Assembly (NCBI GenBank): GCA_020746875.1
Contig: JAGTJL010000001.1
Coordinates: 2,170,001-2,234,000, forward strand
Origin: Rhexocercosporidium sp. MPI-PUGE-AT-0058
Taxonomy: Eukaryota; Ascomycota; Leotiomycetes; Helotiales
DNA length: 64,000 bases
Direction of reading: 5' to 3'
Position numbers and translations under genes: made by a program. Each line of letters starts with the position of its first letter. Positions within the stretch are counted from its first letter, which is position 1. Below the pieces are notes generated by a model. That model was not told the DNA's origin, did no database searches, and saw only the letters and a program-made list of their open reading frames with translations. Below, one piece after another: positions 46,818 through 57,622 of this stretch.

Positions 46818-48526
46818 TCAAACGGAAATAACATCCACAGTCGTCCAGTTCGCCGCAGCAACATCAGTCCCCGACAATTCTAAAATTTTCTGGTTCACAA
46901 CAAAGTATACCCTGGGTTCTCCAGACGTACCCACGGCTGCAAGCCCAGTTGAGATCTTCCCATCGCCCTCCACGAGCCTCTTCGGTGCCGAGAAGCCGCT
47001 GTAGTCGGTGGTGATATTCACCGTCTCTCTGAATTGCGTAGTTAGAAACCCCGAATTTTCGACGTATGCTAGAAGCACGACGCTTCCGTTCTTCTGGTTG
47101 ACGGTCGTGGCCGTCATTGAAGCACCCTGGGTGATCATTCCGGGTGTGCCTTGAACTGCGTAGAACTCAGACGACCAGACTGAATTTCGGTAAACACGGC
47201 CATGAATGGCCCCATTGGTTGCCTATGTGATATTTCAGTACAATACTCTTTACTGTCGCACAGAATCGCATTGCTGGAAGTTGGTCAGCAGAATGTAAGG
47301 ATACGGACCTGACAGAAGATTTCCATCACCTCGCTCCCATCACTCATCCATCGACTCGCACCGATCCCAGTCCCATCCTGTGCTAAACCCAAAGCTCCGA
47401 CCGATCCATCTCTCCACAACTCATCGCGGAAATCGTCGATCCCAAATTCCCTCAGCTGTGACGTCGAGTCTTGGTAGTACAACCAAGCACTTGTGCCATT
47501 CAGCCACGTGACGCTCGCTAACTGACTTTGTTTATACACCAGCTTCTTCTGGGCAGCCAACGAACTGAGTTTCCATGTCGAATTCTGAGGTACCCAATCG
47601 ATACCACTTAGCATGTTCTCCTCCGTGATGAAGTAAATTGATGGCCCACCGACCCAGTCCAGGACTGAAACGGGGGAGTCAGGTTTGGGCCCGACGTTCT
47701 CGCTTGTGATGCATTGCACATTGCCAAGCCACACCTTATCAGATTTCTTTCTAATACATAAACGAGCAGGGGAGGGTGATGTGTCAATGTAGGCGACAAT
47801 ACTTTCTGACGTTGAAGCATCGGCTGAGGAGAAAATGCTCGCAAGGTCAACAGTAGCAGCTCCAAGACCAGAGTTGGATCTTGGAAGAGCAGCAGCTTGT
47901 GGAAGCTTCACCTCAGTCACTGTGGAGAAGGAGATGTTAATATGACCTCCTCCCTTTGAGGTCTGCCATAGAGCCAACACGACTACGACCACTACGAGAA
48001 GAACCACCGTAAGAGGCGTGAGGATGAAACACCAGTACCGATGTTTAGGGTCGGCCCAGCGGAGATGCCAGATTTCCCACCACATTTGTCGAACGCGGTA
48101 CTCAGACTCTGGATCTGGACCAGGTATGGGAACAGGGAGGAGGCTATTGGAACTTTGATTTCGGGGGATCAAGACTTCTGTATCACTGGTGCGATGACCT
48201 TGCTGAGGAGGGCTAGCACTGAGATTGTTGATTGGTGAGGAAGTTGCTTGGGTATCCGTGATGATCAATTGACGGGGACTATTGAAATGAGATGGTTCAC
48301 CCCCGTCATGTGTCTGAATAGTTGTATGAGGACCGCTCATGGAACCTGTCACGACGTCGGGCGAGGATATGCTGCTGTGACGAGGAATGTTCGGATGAAA
48401 TCCATCAGGAGGTATGTTATTGGTTACGGTGCTGTTTTGCCACGGAGCTACCACCCTTAAGACATTTGAAGTGCCGTCTACTTCGATGGGCGATATCGAT
48501 TGTTCCCCCGGTAGCTCATGAGCCAT
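46818..48526 (-). CDS. Membrane-anchored lectin-like (fucose-lectin-type propeller) protein
   Basis: Exons 48526-47309 and 47222-46818 give 540 aa; the intron is GTCCGT..ACATAG. I chose the ATG at 48526 (MAHELPGEQSISPIEVDG); the longer frame upstream has no ATG. The N-terminal 150 residues are Pro/Ser-rich and probably cytosolic. A single membrane helix (FILTPLTVVLLVVVVVVLAL, about 164-184) follows, then an extracellular region of repeated blades such as SVTWLNGTSAWLYYQDS, GIGASRWMSDGSEVMEIFCQ and GAIHGRVYRNSVWSSEFYAV. This resembles the fungal fucose-specific lectin (AAL/FleA) propeller in a type II membrane setting. Sugar-binding residues cannot be confirmed by eye. Confidence 0.72.
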
Positions 48527-49306
48527 GACGGGCTTGAAAAATTCTTTGCTAGATGACTCGATGCTGAGAAATATACTGTGCTGCGTTAAGCAAGCATGTC
48601 TATTTGGTCGCAGTCCCAGCAAACAAAATTCGATGGATAATTTCAATCTCAACTCCGGGTAGGAAGACCCACCTTTATGTCATGTCGCAAGGGCGTGAGG
48701 ATATGCGGCCTTCGGTATGATCCAACGAGGCTTAAGCCTCGTCGGGCACGCCAATCCTTCTGACGGGAAGAAACAGTTCCCTGATTCGACAGCCTTTCAG
48801 AAGTCTGCCCTGGCGTACGCAAAGACTCGCCAAGTTCAATAGTTGCCTTTGGCAACCAATTACATAAGGTCGTGCTGTGTTACACTGATGTGCTGGCATG
48901 TTTCTCCGGGCGGTAAAGGCCTTTAAGCCAATAAAAGAAACTGATTGTGTTTGAAAACCTGATTTCTGAAAAGGGCATTTGGGAAAATGCATTTCAGCTT
49001 CAGCCACTTGGCGATTCGGGTACTTCCAGGCGTGGGGAGAATGGAACGGTTTGAGACTCTGGGCCACCATGTTTGGGAGGGGTTAAAAAAGCCAATGGCT
49101 CCAGTACAATTCGGTGAAACATTGAGAATGGCCGACTTCTATGGAATTTGAAACTCCAACTCTCTCGGTGTATGCTTTTGAGTTACTCAACCCTCCCTTT
49201 TTGTTCACGTTCGCAATGTTGTAGTCGTAAACAGACTGACAGATAACTGTGATTGGGTTCTCATATCAATCCTGAGTACAAAATTATATGTGCAACCAAT
49301 TCGACC
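48527..49306. other. Intergenic
   Basis: Promoter of the lectin-like gene and 3' flank of the next small gene. The reading frame of the lectin gene stays open upstream to 48652 but without an ATG. Confidence 0.5.
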
Positions 49307-49655
49307 TTAAGAGCACTTGGGTTGACAAATGGCTCCATCATGAGGAACGAAATCGCATCGGTGTCCAGTTGTGGATGATGAGTCCTCTGTATTTACATTT
49401 ATTAGATTGGCCTTTAATGAAGGGAAAGGGAACGTAAAACTTACCATAGCAAGCGAGCAGTCGCATGGAACCAGGATCGCATTCGCAGCAATCGGTTTGC
49501 AGCACGCACTCTCCTGTTAGAGGTAGGCTTGTTAGCGACTCCTCACCCAAATTGTCTAGGTATACATGGATGGTACCTCTATATCCTCGAGCAGTCATAA
49601 CGGCAGGAATGATGAGTGCAAAAAGCACGGCAGTGGTTTTAGTGAAGGCGACCAT
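49307..49655 (-). CDS. Small secreted cysteine-rich protein, 96 aa
   Basis: Exons 49655-49445 and 49386-49307 with an intron GTAAGT..ATACAG. The signal peptide is MVAFTKTTAVLFALIIPAVM, and the mature region carries eight cysteines: GECVLQTDCCECDPG, LLACYEDSSS, GHRCDFVPHDG and ICQPKCS-stop. The even Cys count and CC pair suggest four disulfides, as in small secreted effector or defensin-like fungal proteins. No named family recognised. A typical TATA-rich upstream region (cactttataagaa near 49750) supports expression. Confidence 0.7.
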
Positions 49656-50956
49656 TTTGACAATTAGTCTTGTTTGGATTTCGGAAGAACTTGTGAAGTG
49701 ATGAGTTGATAAGGATGAATAGTTTCAAGTTTAAAGGAGGATGAAGGTCACTTTATAAGAATCCAACTCTCAGCTCTTCTCATTGGTTAGGTTTCGGGAA
49801 GACACGTAAATTATCCATTGGCTAATGTTTCGGTTTACATTTCGTAGCTTTCAATGAAATTTTGGGACTTTTACTTTCTACATGCACGAAAGTTCAAATA
49901 CTTGGCGAGTGTGCATGGTATTAGAAGATTCCCCTTTGCAAAGAACATAAACCAATAAGCTGATACGCTTTATTGATTTCGTTCTATAGTTAGTAGGAAT
50001 TGGACTATCTAGCATAGATATGAAAAAAAAAAAGTTTGATCTTTGTCCCTTGTACAGTCTCTTACTGTTTAGTCTCAGAATACTTAGATTCAGTTTGAAT
50101 AAGTTTGCAACTTATTCTTTTTCTTATGGCCTGTGCTAAATGAACATGAATGTTTAAGGACATCTATGGGAATGCTGTTGACCTTGAGGATTCCGTTCAA
50201 AAGGAAGTCGCGCACAGCCTCTAGCGTACCTCCTAATAACATAATTAAATTCTTAGTCTTGGCACAAAGAGACTGAAGTAGGAACAAGAAACCTTAATTA
50301 AGGTTTGATCATTGGAATGTGAAGTATACTTTCGGACCTTCACCCCTCACCCGACCTCCTGATGCTTGAATGTTAGATCTTGGAAAAATAAACCTACAGT
50401 TACTTGCGAAATCGGTTTCGCCCATTTCGCTCCAAAAAAAATTGCGAGCACAGACCACACGAGCAATTTTTGGCGCTGACACATGGTGGGGTATTAGCTG
50501 ACCGGGGAAATCCATTTTCGTCTGATGAATGTTACCCACTTTAAAGCTTAAACGCTCGACATATGCAGAATCGCAATCTCTCATCGAATATACTATTGAA
50601 GTCGGCGAGTGGGGTTTTAGATGATGGTCTATATTTTAGACCCGAATACCCTAGGGAATTGCTTTCAAACCAAGATCAGCACGATCTTGGATTGAGGAAA
50701 AAGTCGTCAATCTGTAAACCAGCACAGCCCCCTCTGTACTCGTTTAGCTCACGTGAATACGTATTGTGGCTTGCCTCTTGCAAATGGTAATCAGGCAACA
50801 ACGTGTTTCCCTTGAGAAATCATGAGATAGGGCCTATAATTTCAAGTTGGTGACTACTCTAGAAGTATCATCGCCGCATCAACTCCCAGCGATACCACTA
50901 CCTGTCTTTTTCAAGAATTTGTAGTATTAAACTCTCCTGACCCACCTTCGCAGGAG
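49656..50956. other. Intergenic
   Basis: Divergent promoters of the small secreted gene and the HET gene. ORFs on both strands here are short and unsupported. Confidence 0.5.
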
Positions 50957-52398
50957 ATGGACAGTCACGAAAGCGCCACTGTCGGAGCTATAAAAGACGT
51001 TAATAGCAGTGTCAAGCCACACCAACTATGTTCAGTATGCCAAAACGCACTTTCCTGTTCAAAGACATTGTCGAGCGGTGGAGCTGAAACATTCAAGCAC
51101 CATAAAAGCTGTGGTGCTCTTGCCGAATCAGCAGACAACGGGTGCCACCTCTGCTCCATCTTACTATCCCGCCTTCAGTCCGAGATGCCTACAGAGATTG
51201 ATATTCAAGGAATTTCGGCATTAGATCATGGGATCAAGCAGTCGGCCTCATGTCTCCAGATAAGAATCTTGGTCAGATTGCAGTCGAATATCAGAAGAAT
51301 CGGTCTTCGAAACTTACAAGTAAACGACGTACGTGTTACTCCTTCGTTGCTCCCTCTCGAGGATGCCGAGGATTCGCTTGCTACTGAGGATTGCAGAGAA
51401 CAAATTTGGCGAACAACACAAGACAATGCTAAATTAAGTGTTTCTACTGCATCCGATGCTACTTTCGAGCTATCCGACACGTGGATTCGACATTGTCTGT
51501 CAAACCATCATGCTTGCAAAGAAATTGCGCTGTCAGATTTAACTTCCCCAACTCGACTTTTGGACCTTCAGGGTGACAGTACAGACGACGACGTACAACT
51601 TCGTCTCACCAAAGACCTTCCGAGAAATATAAACACAAGAAGGCTTGAATATGTGACATTAAGTCATCGTTGGGGTTTATCACCTACTCTTTGCTTGCTT
51701 GAGGGGCCAGACGGAACAGTTGCCCGGTTGACGGCATCGATTCCACTAACTGATCTACCTTTGACATTTCGAAATGCCGCGGTGATCACCAGACGACTAG
51801 GGTATCGATATCTCTGGATTGACTCACTTTGCATCATTCAAAATTCTGCATCAGACTGGGCTGCTGAGTCGGCTATCATGGGTGAGATTTATCGTGGGAG
51901 TGTGTTCACCATCGCTGCCCTGGGAGCAAAAGATAGCTATGAAGGATGTTTCAAGAGCCGCAATCCACTCAGTTATATCCCATGCCTTATAAATCCTGTA
52001 ACGCATGTGAAATTGCGAAAGGCTTGGGATCCGGTACGGCTTTCTGGAGAGTTGCTCACCAGAGGATGCGTGATCCAGGAACGCGTACTTTCTCCTCGCA
52101 CGCTGTTCTATGGGTCTTCTGGGATATACTGGGAGTGTGTTCAAAGCCAGAGGACACAGGACGGTCTGGTTAATTTTGGCGAAACGCCTAAAGCGGATTT
52201 CTGCCAACTGCTTGTTCCCTGCGAAAGCAGTCTGGACATTGACATTATCAAAAATCCAAGCGAACCGCTGATCGCTTTTTACAAATCATGGGTGGAATTA
52301 TTGCAGTCATATAGCTCAACTCGGCTTACAAAGCAAACAGACAAGCTAGTGGCTTTCCAGGGTATTATTCTGAGCATCGCAAGAAATCGGCATTATAC

Positions 52399-52406
52399 CT
52401 CAGTGG
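52399..52406. repeat. Target-site duplication, left copy
   Basis: ctcagtgg directly before the left end of the hAT element, identical to 55416-55423. Confidence 0.95.
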
Positions 52407-52422
52407 CAGAGTGGCCAAAAAG
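52407..52422. repeat. hAT left terminal inverted repeat
   Basis: 16 bp, exact inverse complement of 55400-55415. Confidence 0.95.
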
Positions 52423-52756
52423 TCAGCCGGCTTTTAAGTCAATCAGTTAGTTGAGTAAAAACCATCAGCCAGTCAGCTAGAAGATATTCGTAAGCCAGTC
52501 AGCTTGATTATAGTCAGCTTATAAGCTAGCTTATAAGCTGGGCTTATTTTTTTTAACGATTTTGGAGTGAAGTTGCCGATAATAAGTGTGTTATTTTAAT
52601 GCTTCGCTTATTGTAAATTAATGCCTCGGAGCGGAAAAACTACATCCGATAGGCTAAAATTAGGCGGTCTAGAGCGGCAGGATAATCAAAGCTCGTCTTG
52701 AAGGCATTATTAACATATATTAACTCTTTAATTCTATTGAAATCAGTATCGCAAAC

Positions 52757-55272
52757 ATGTCTCGCTCAACTTCGCCTCTTGATATCGACGATACAGCCTC
52801 ATAAGCTTCTGGAGCTCTATCTGCAAGCATTGTAAGTGCTACAATTGACTCTTTTACGCGTATGATGGCTTTAGGCAAAGAGCCGTTAATAGACACGCTT
52901 TTGTTACTTTTTATAATTAAGGACCGCTGTCGACGACCTGCGGCAATATATAACGATTATTACGACCCTTTTAAGCCAGTAAGAGATGATCTAAAGGCAG
53001 ATTATTCTTTATATTCTTTTGGAGAGCTGTTATTTAACGACAGGCCAGCTAAAGCGTCATTTTTGCTTAAAGGCTTCATTCTTTCGCCTTCAACGAGTAT
53101 GCTGAATCGATCGTGGCTCTGGAAAGTTGGTTACACCTTGGTACAGCTTGCAGGAAACAAAAAATACACTTTCTGGGCGTGTAAACTGTATATGTTATTT
53201 CTTTTATTTGCATCCTTAATGCTAATCTATTTAGGTTATCACGATCCTTAATTTGCAAAGGGCAAGACTATAGTCTTTAATAGCAACTCTCTTAAGAACG
53301 TAACACGGCATATGGCCTTAGAGTACAAATTGAACTAAGATGGAGATATTAGAAGACTACCTTTAATAGTTACGCCGCCTGCGCAAGCTTCTAGTCCTGT
53401 AGGGGAAAGCTACGAGAAAATCATACTTTTTCGACAACTGGAGTTCAGAAACGCCTTTACTAAATGGGTGATATTAGACGACGTCAAATATCGCAAAGCT
53501 TCTTCCAAAAACCTTCGTCGACTGTTTAAAATTGCGAATATTTAAGCTGTCAACGTGTTACCTACCTCTCACGTTATTTTAGAGCTATAAGTAGCTCAGA
53601 TGTTCAAGCATTTTGAGCCGCAGATTATATAAGACGTTGCAGAGGCTCAATCGAAGGTTTTTATATCGTTTGACGGCTGGGGATCACTTAAAGATAAGAT
53701 CAGCGTGCTTGCAATGGTTCTGCATTATATAAATAAGAGAGGAGAGATAATTATAGTGCTAGCAGGCCTGCCAGAGCTTCCAGGACATAGAAAAACGGGT
53801 GTTGGTAAGTTAATCCTTCTCTGCCTTCTCTTTTTTGCTAATAAAGTATAGATCAAGCTTTTGTTATTCTACTTTTCTTGCAATAATTCGGAATTAACGA
53901 ATATAACCTTAGCTGGTTTGTCCTTAATAACGCGTCTAATAACGATACTACGCTTGTAGAGCTTGCAAAGCCTCTTAATTTCGATCCAAAATAACGTCGC
54001 CTTCGCTGTATAGGCTATATTCTTAACTTTATCGTAGAGCAATACTTATTTAGTTAAGATACGTTATCTTTTAAAGCTGATTTCAAGAAAGCCGGTCCAG
54101 AGGCAAGACGACAACTGTGGAGGTCTCGCGGAGAGCTTGGAAAGCTACATAACTTAGTAGTACATATTATGGCTTCTGGAAAGCGCGGAGTAGCCTTTAA
54201 TAGCTTACAAGATGATCTCAATTAAGGTGAGGCTGCTGGTAAGAGATGGAAGGTCGTATTAGACGGTGGCATACGCTGGAATTCCTTATATTCGATGATT
54301 ATACGTGCTTTAGCTCTCCGCGAAGCTCTCGATACTTACGCCATCAAATTACGCGTTTTTAAGGAGCCTCTTGATCAAGAGGTCTTTCTATAAGACTATA
54401 TCGACGACAACGAATGGGAGACCTTCAAGCTAATGGCGGAGCACTTGGAACCTCTTTTCCGTCTTACTAAAGACCTCGAAGGCAACTCCGATCGATTCGA
54501 CCTTACGTCATTATCTCACAGAGCTTTATGGGAGTTGTTACCTCTTTTTGAAGGTCTACTCTCTCACTTTGAGAGTCTCGAGACTCTTGCGAAGGCAGGT
54601 CGATTCAACGGCTATAAAGGCATATAAGAGTCGATTATACTTGCTTGGAATAAGACGAAGGAGTTCTACGGCAAGACTGACGTTTCTTTGGCGTAGATGG
54701 CAGCTTTAGTTCTTTACCCTCGCTGGAAATGGCAATACTTCGACTTACAATGGACCGGCGATAACGTGTAATATGTGAGGAAAGGCAAGGCTGCTTTACG
54801 GAGGCTTTGGGAGAGCGATTATAAAGGAGAAGTTGTTGTGCGAGTGGAGGAAAGAACGCCGGAGCTAGAGCTTTTAAAGCTATATAAAACCAGTTAATTG
54901 AAGAGGCTAGCACCTTCTCTTATTGGTACTTCTTCTACGGCAAAAACTCCACGAATATTAAGCCGAAAAGATCAATTAGCTTTGTATCTTGAAGAGCCTC
55001 TTACAGACCAGCCTCTCTTGGAGTACTGGCGTTCAAAGCAGGCCTAGTGGCCACAGCTTACAAAGATGGCCTTTGATTTCTTGTGTATACTTGCTATGAG
55101 CTCTGAGTGTGAGCGTGTTTTCTCGTCTTGTTCTATGCAAACTACATCATACAGTTCGAGATTGTCAGCTAAGTTATTATCGTTCCAGGAGTATTTAAAG
55201 AATTGGCAGAGAAGAGGCTTGATCGAGATTATGGCGGCTTTTAACGCAATTGACCTCGGGAAGGATTTTTAA
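52757..55272 (+). pseudogene. hAT transposase with RIP-like stops
   Basis: Cut-and-paste transposase. It starts at ATG 52757 (MSRSTSPLDIDD), has a BED-like segment (RSWLWKVGYTL, KYTFWACKL), the central VFISFDGWGSLKDKISVLAM region, RRLRCIGYILNFIVEQYLF and GGIRWNSLYSMI. It ends in the hATC dimerisation signature MAFDFLCILAMSSECERVFS (from 55066). One intron is likely near 53803-53852 (GTAAGT..GTATAG). Roughly fifteen in-frame stops occur, and each one I checked is TAA or TAG; I found no TGA. All fit CAA or CAG changed to a stop. No coding activity is expected. Confidence 0.9.
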
Positions 55273-55399
55273 TATACGTTTATTTTTAGAATCAGCTTTT
55301 AAGCAGCTTTTAAGCTCTTCAGTTCAAGCTAATCAGCTGTGAGTTTCTATATAAGCCAGTCAGCTCAGAAAGTTGCTCAGCTGATGGCTGACTGATTGG

Positions 55400-55415
55400 C
55401 TTTTTGGCCACTCTG
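55400..55415. repeat. hAT right terminal inverted repeat
   Basis: ctttttggccactctg, exact inverse complement of the left end. Confidence 0.95.
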
Positions 55416-55423
55416 CTCAGTGG
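55416..55423. repeat. Target-site duplication, right copy
   Basis: ctcagtgg, identical to the left copy; HET coding resumes here. Confidence 0.95.
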
Positions 55424-56106
55424 CAGGCTTGTGGAAGGAACTTCTCCCAGCGGAGCTACTATGGCGTACCGAACGACCAGTTCTGAAGAAGACAGACATC
55501 TATATTGCACCGTCTTGGTCGTGGGCGTCTGTAGAATCCCCGGTGACAAATCGTTGGACGGAACTTGTGACCTCAAAGGAGGCAAAACACTTGGCATATC
55601 CGTGCCGCGTTGACTGGAAAGTGGAGATTGAAGATGTTCAGGTAGAAAGTATGCTGAACGGACGGGTCGTAAGTGCCTCTCTTTATATAAGAGGTCCACT
55701 ACGGAGGCTTCCTGATCCCGAAGAAGAAAGTAGTGGAGGTCTCCTCAATCAAGAAACGGAACGGGGTGCCATTCGAGGAGAATATCCGACAATATTAAGG
55801 GGAGAATACGGTTTTCATGACGGGACTATAACAAGAAGCAAAGTTTTTCCGGATAATTGGCAAACCTCTTCACGAACAACTCTATTCGTTCTTTGGCTTT
55901 CACGGAGTACTGGGACCGAGACTCGAGTCCGTGACGGTCTCATTGAGCCGCGTTTGCTAGACATCGGACTTGTGTTGGAGGCTGAAGACAACGAGAAAGC
56001 ATTTCGAAGAAGAGGATATTTTGAGCAGCGATTTTACAGCAACGCGAGGTCCTACCTCTTCGCTGAAGACCAGAAGTTCGAGACGGTGTCTATCTGCATA
56101 CATTAA

Positions 56107-57622
56107 GTGGCGCGATGGTAAGGGTCATGTTGTCTGTATTGTGAAGTTTGGAGACGGAAGGGACAACTGAGTTGATATCTGTCTGTTGGCGCGCGATGTA
56201 GACTACTCTTGCTCAGACACATGAGAAGAAGATGGTTTCGTGGCCCAGACCTCGACCAGTACAGGTGCTCAGGATGGCCTTGCATGTGAGAGGTTGATGG
56301 TGCTGAGAAGATTGCCATATTGGAGGAATGTGGACTCTTTAGTCAACTACAGGAGGGAGGATACCTGTGTTGTAGTCCTCATTATTGAAGGGATGTGGAA
56401 GCCTGGAGGCTAAGTGGAATGAGTCATGTGACAATGGGTCATGTGCACTTCACATGACGAGGAATGGACTGTATTTATATGGAGATCTGCCATACGACAA
56501 GCAGTAGTCCAGTCAATGCATACGATTCAGAACCTGTCAAAACTCATATCCCGCGACCGCTTACCTACCTGATAGTTGACTCCAAGGTACAGTACTGTAG
56601 CTTAATGAAATCCACCGTTCTAACTCCTAATCGCCCTCTCCCTCCCGCTTTATTTAGAGGAATTACTCATGGTGTCAGCGCCCAAGTTGGCATGACTTGG
56701 TCCGTGCTCATAATTTTTTTCAAGTGAAATAAAACGAAACCGATTTTGCAAGCGACTATACTGAGCAGGGTTTTTTTAAGGGCTTTATTCAAATATAAAA
56801 TGGTACGTCACGGTCTAGAACTACGCAAGCCCTTTTTACACGGAACTTGCCTTTTTCTACTAAGCTGCTTCTGGCTTGTGCTTCCTGGCTGATATGGAGA
56901 GTAACCCACCCAAAGGAATCGCTTGAAGTCTCGACCTCTAGAACGCTTAGTTCAGCGTTCAACCTAAGGGGCGGGAGCGATGGTAGGACACGGTGCAAAA
57001 TGTAATTTTCAACAACTGAATACCATCATACTTACTCTTTACACCTCAATCTCTGCTATTTTCTCTGTTTATAATCGAATCGAACCCAACCACTGTCTTT
57101 TCCATCTCAAATTACAATGGCAGGTGCCACGGATTTAATCTCTCCAGACCGCTTACTTGAGCTGAGTTGGTACACATGTGACTCGAATTTGAATTCGTTG
57201 GTGGAGTTGCCAAGTATTGGACTAACCCAGGAGACCAACTCTGCCCTGTCTCTAGCCCCTAGGAAGCTTATTATGACTGAGTGCTACGTGTTAGAATACG
57301 AGAGCGGTGCTACCGATAACTTTGAGAAGTGCATAGTGGTTGAGCGATTAGAGATAAATGTTCTGGGAATAGACATAGCACGGGAATTGGGTCGAGCGAG
57401 AACAATGAAATTAGTGAAGTGAAAAGTGCACAAACTGCTCGAGGAGCACATTGCATAAAGGCAATAGCTTGCAAATTCCTTGTTAATGCTTTAATTTTAC
57501 AGTACGACAATGCCTCATGAGAAGAAAAAGGTCTGCCAGACGGCAACCAGTCCAACTGCAAGTGTTCCACATCTTTCAACTCCAATCCAGTCGAGGCTTA
57601 GATCCACTACCTATGAAGGTAG
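56107..57622. other. Intergenic
   Basis: About 1.5 kb after the HET gene. It contains a weak small-ORF candidate at 57117-57422 (listed) and no other recognisable feature. The short ORF at 56464 has no support. Confidence 0.4.
57117..57422 (+). CDS. Possible small protein, 101 aa (weak)
   Basis: Single ORF with a promising leader: a pyrimidine-rich stretch followed by tctcaaattacaATG. The product (MAGATDLISPDRLLELSWY and onward) is mixed polar/hydrophobic, has no signal peptide and no recognised domain. Could be a young or chance ORF. Confidence 0.28.
   Translation: MAGATDLISPDRLLELSWYTCDSNLNSLVELPSIGLTQETNSALSLAPRKLIMTECYVLEYESGATDNFEKCIVVERLEINVLGIDIARELGRARTMKLVK

Larger units (their letters stand above)
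52407..55415. mobile_element. hAT-superfamily DNA transposon, 3009 bp, degenerate
   Basis: Ends are perfect 16-bp inverted repeats: CAGAGTGGCCAAAAAG at 52407-52422 and its complement at 55400-55415. The flanking 8-bp duplication is identical on both sides. Subterminal copies of AGTCAGC/CAGTCAGC lie just inside each end, as hAT transposase binding sites often do. The interior encodes a decayed hAT transposase. The hosted element disrupts a HET gene. Perfect duplication and TIRs argue for recent insertion, while the many stops in the transposase mean it must have been moved by another copy or mutated after insertion. Confidence 0.93.
50957..56106 (+). pseudogene. HET-domain gene disrupted by a hAT transposon
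   Basis: Heterokaryon-incompatibility (HET) domain protein, normally a cytosolic trigger of self/non-self cell death. The 5' part 50957-52406 is open and encodes a CSVC/GCHLCSILL Cys segment, YVTLSHRWG (about 233-240), YRYLWIDSLCIIQNSASDW (from about 283) and RGCVIQERVLSPRTLFY (from 369). The usual Trp of the RGW motif is Cys here. The 3' part 55424-56106 continues with GLWKELLPAELLWRTE and IAPSWSWASVESPV. The two halves are in frame once the element and one target-duplication copy are discounted (a 711-codon frame including stop). As it stands, translation from 50957 ends at 52448-52450, giving 497 aa with a complete HET domain plus 13 transposon-encoded residues. A truncated product could still be made. 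Confidence 0.9.

Noticed and set aside
52757..55272. Alternative genetic code reading TAA/TAG as Gln in the transposase
   Set aside because: Genuine CAA and CAG codons remain, and all neighbouring genes use TAA/TAG as stops. CpA to TpA mutation is simpler.
56464..56727. 87-aa ORF after the HET gene
   Set aside because: Weak leader, no domain, composition like non-coding DNA.
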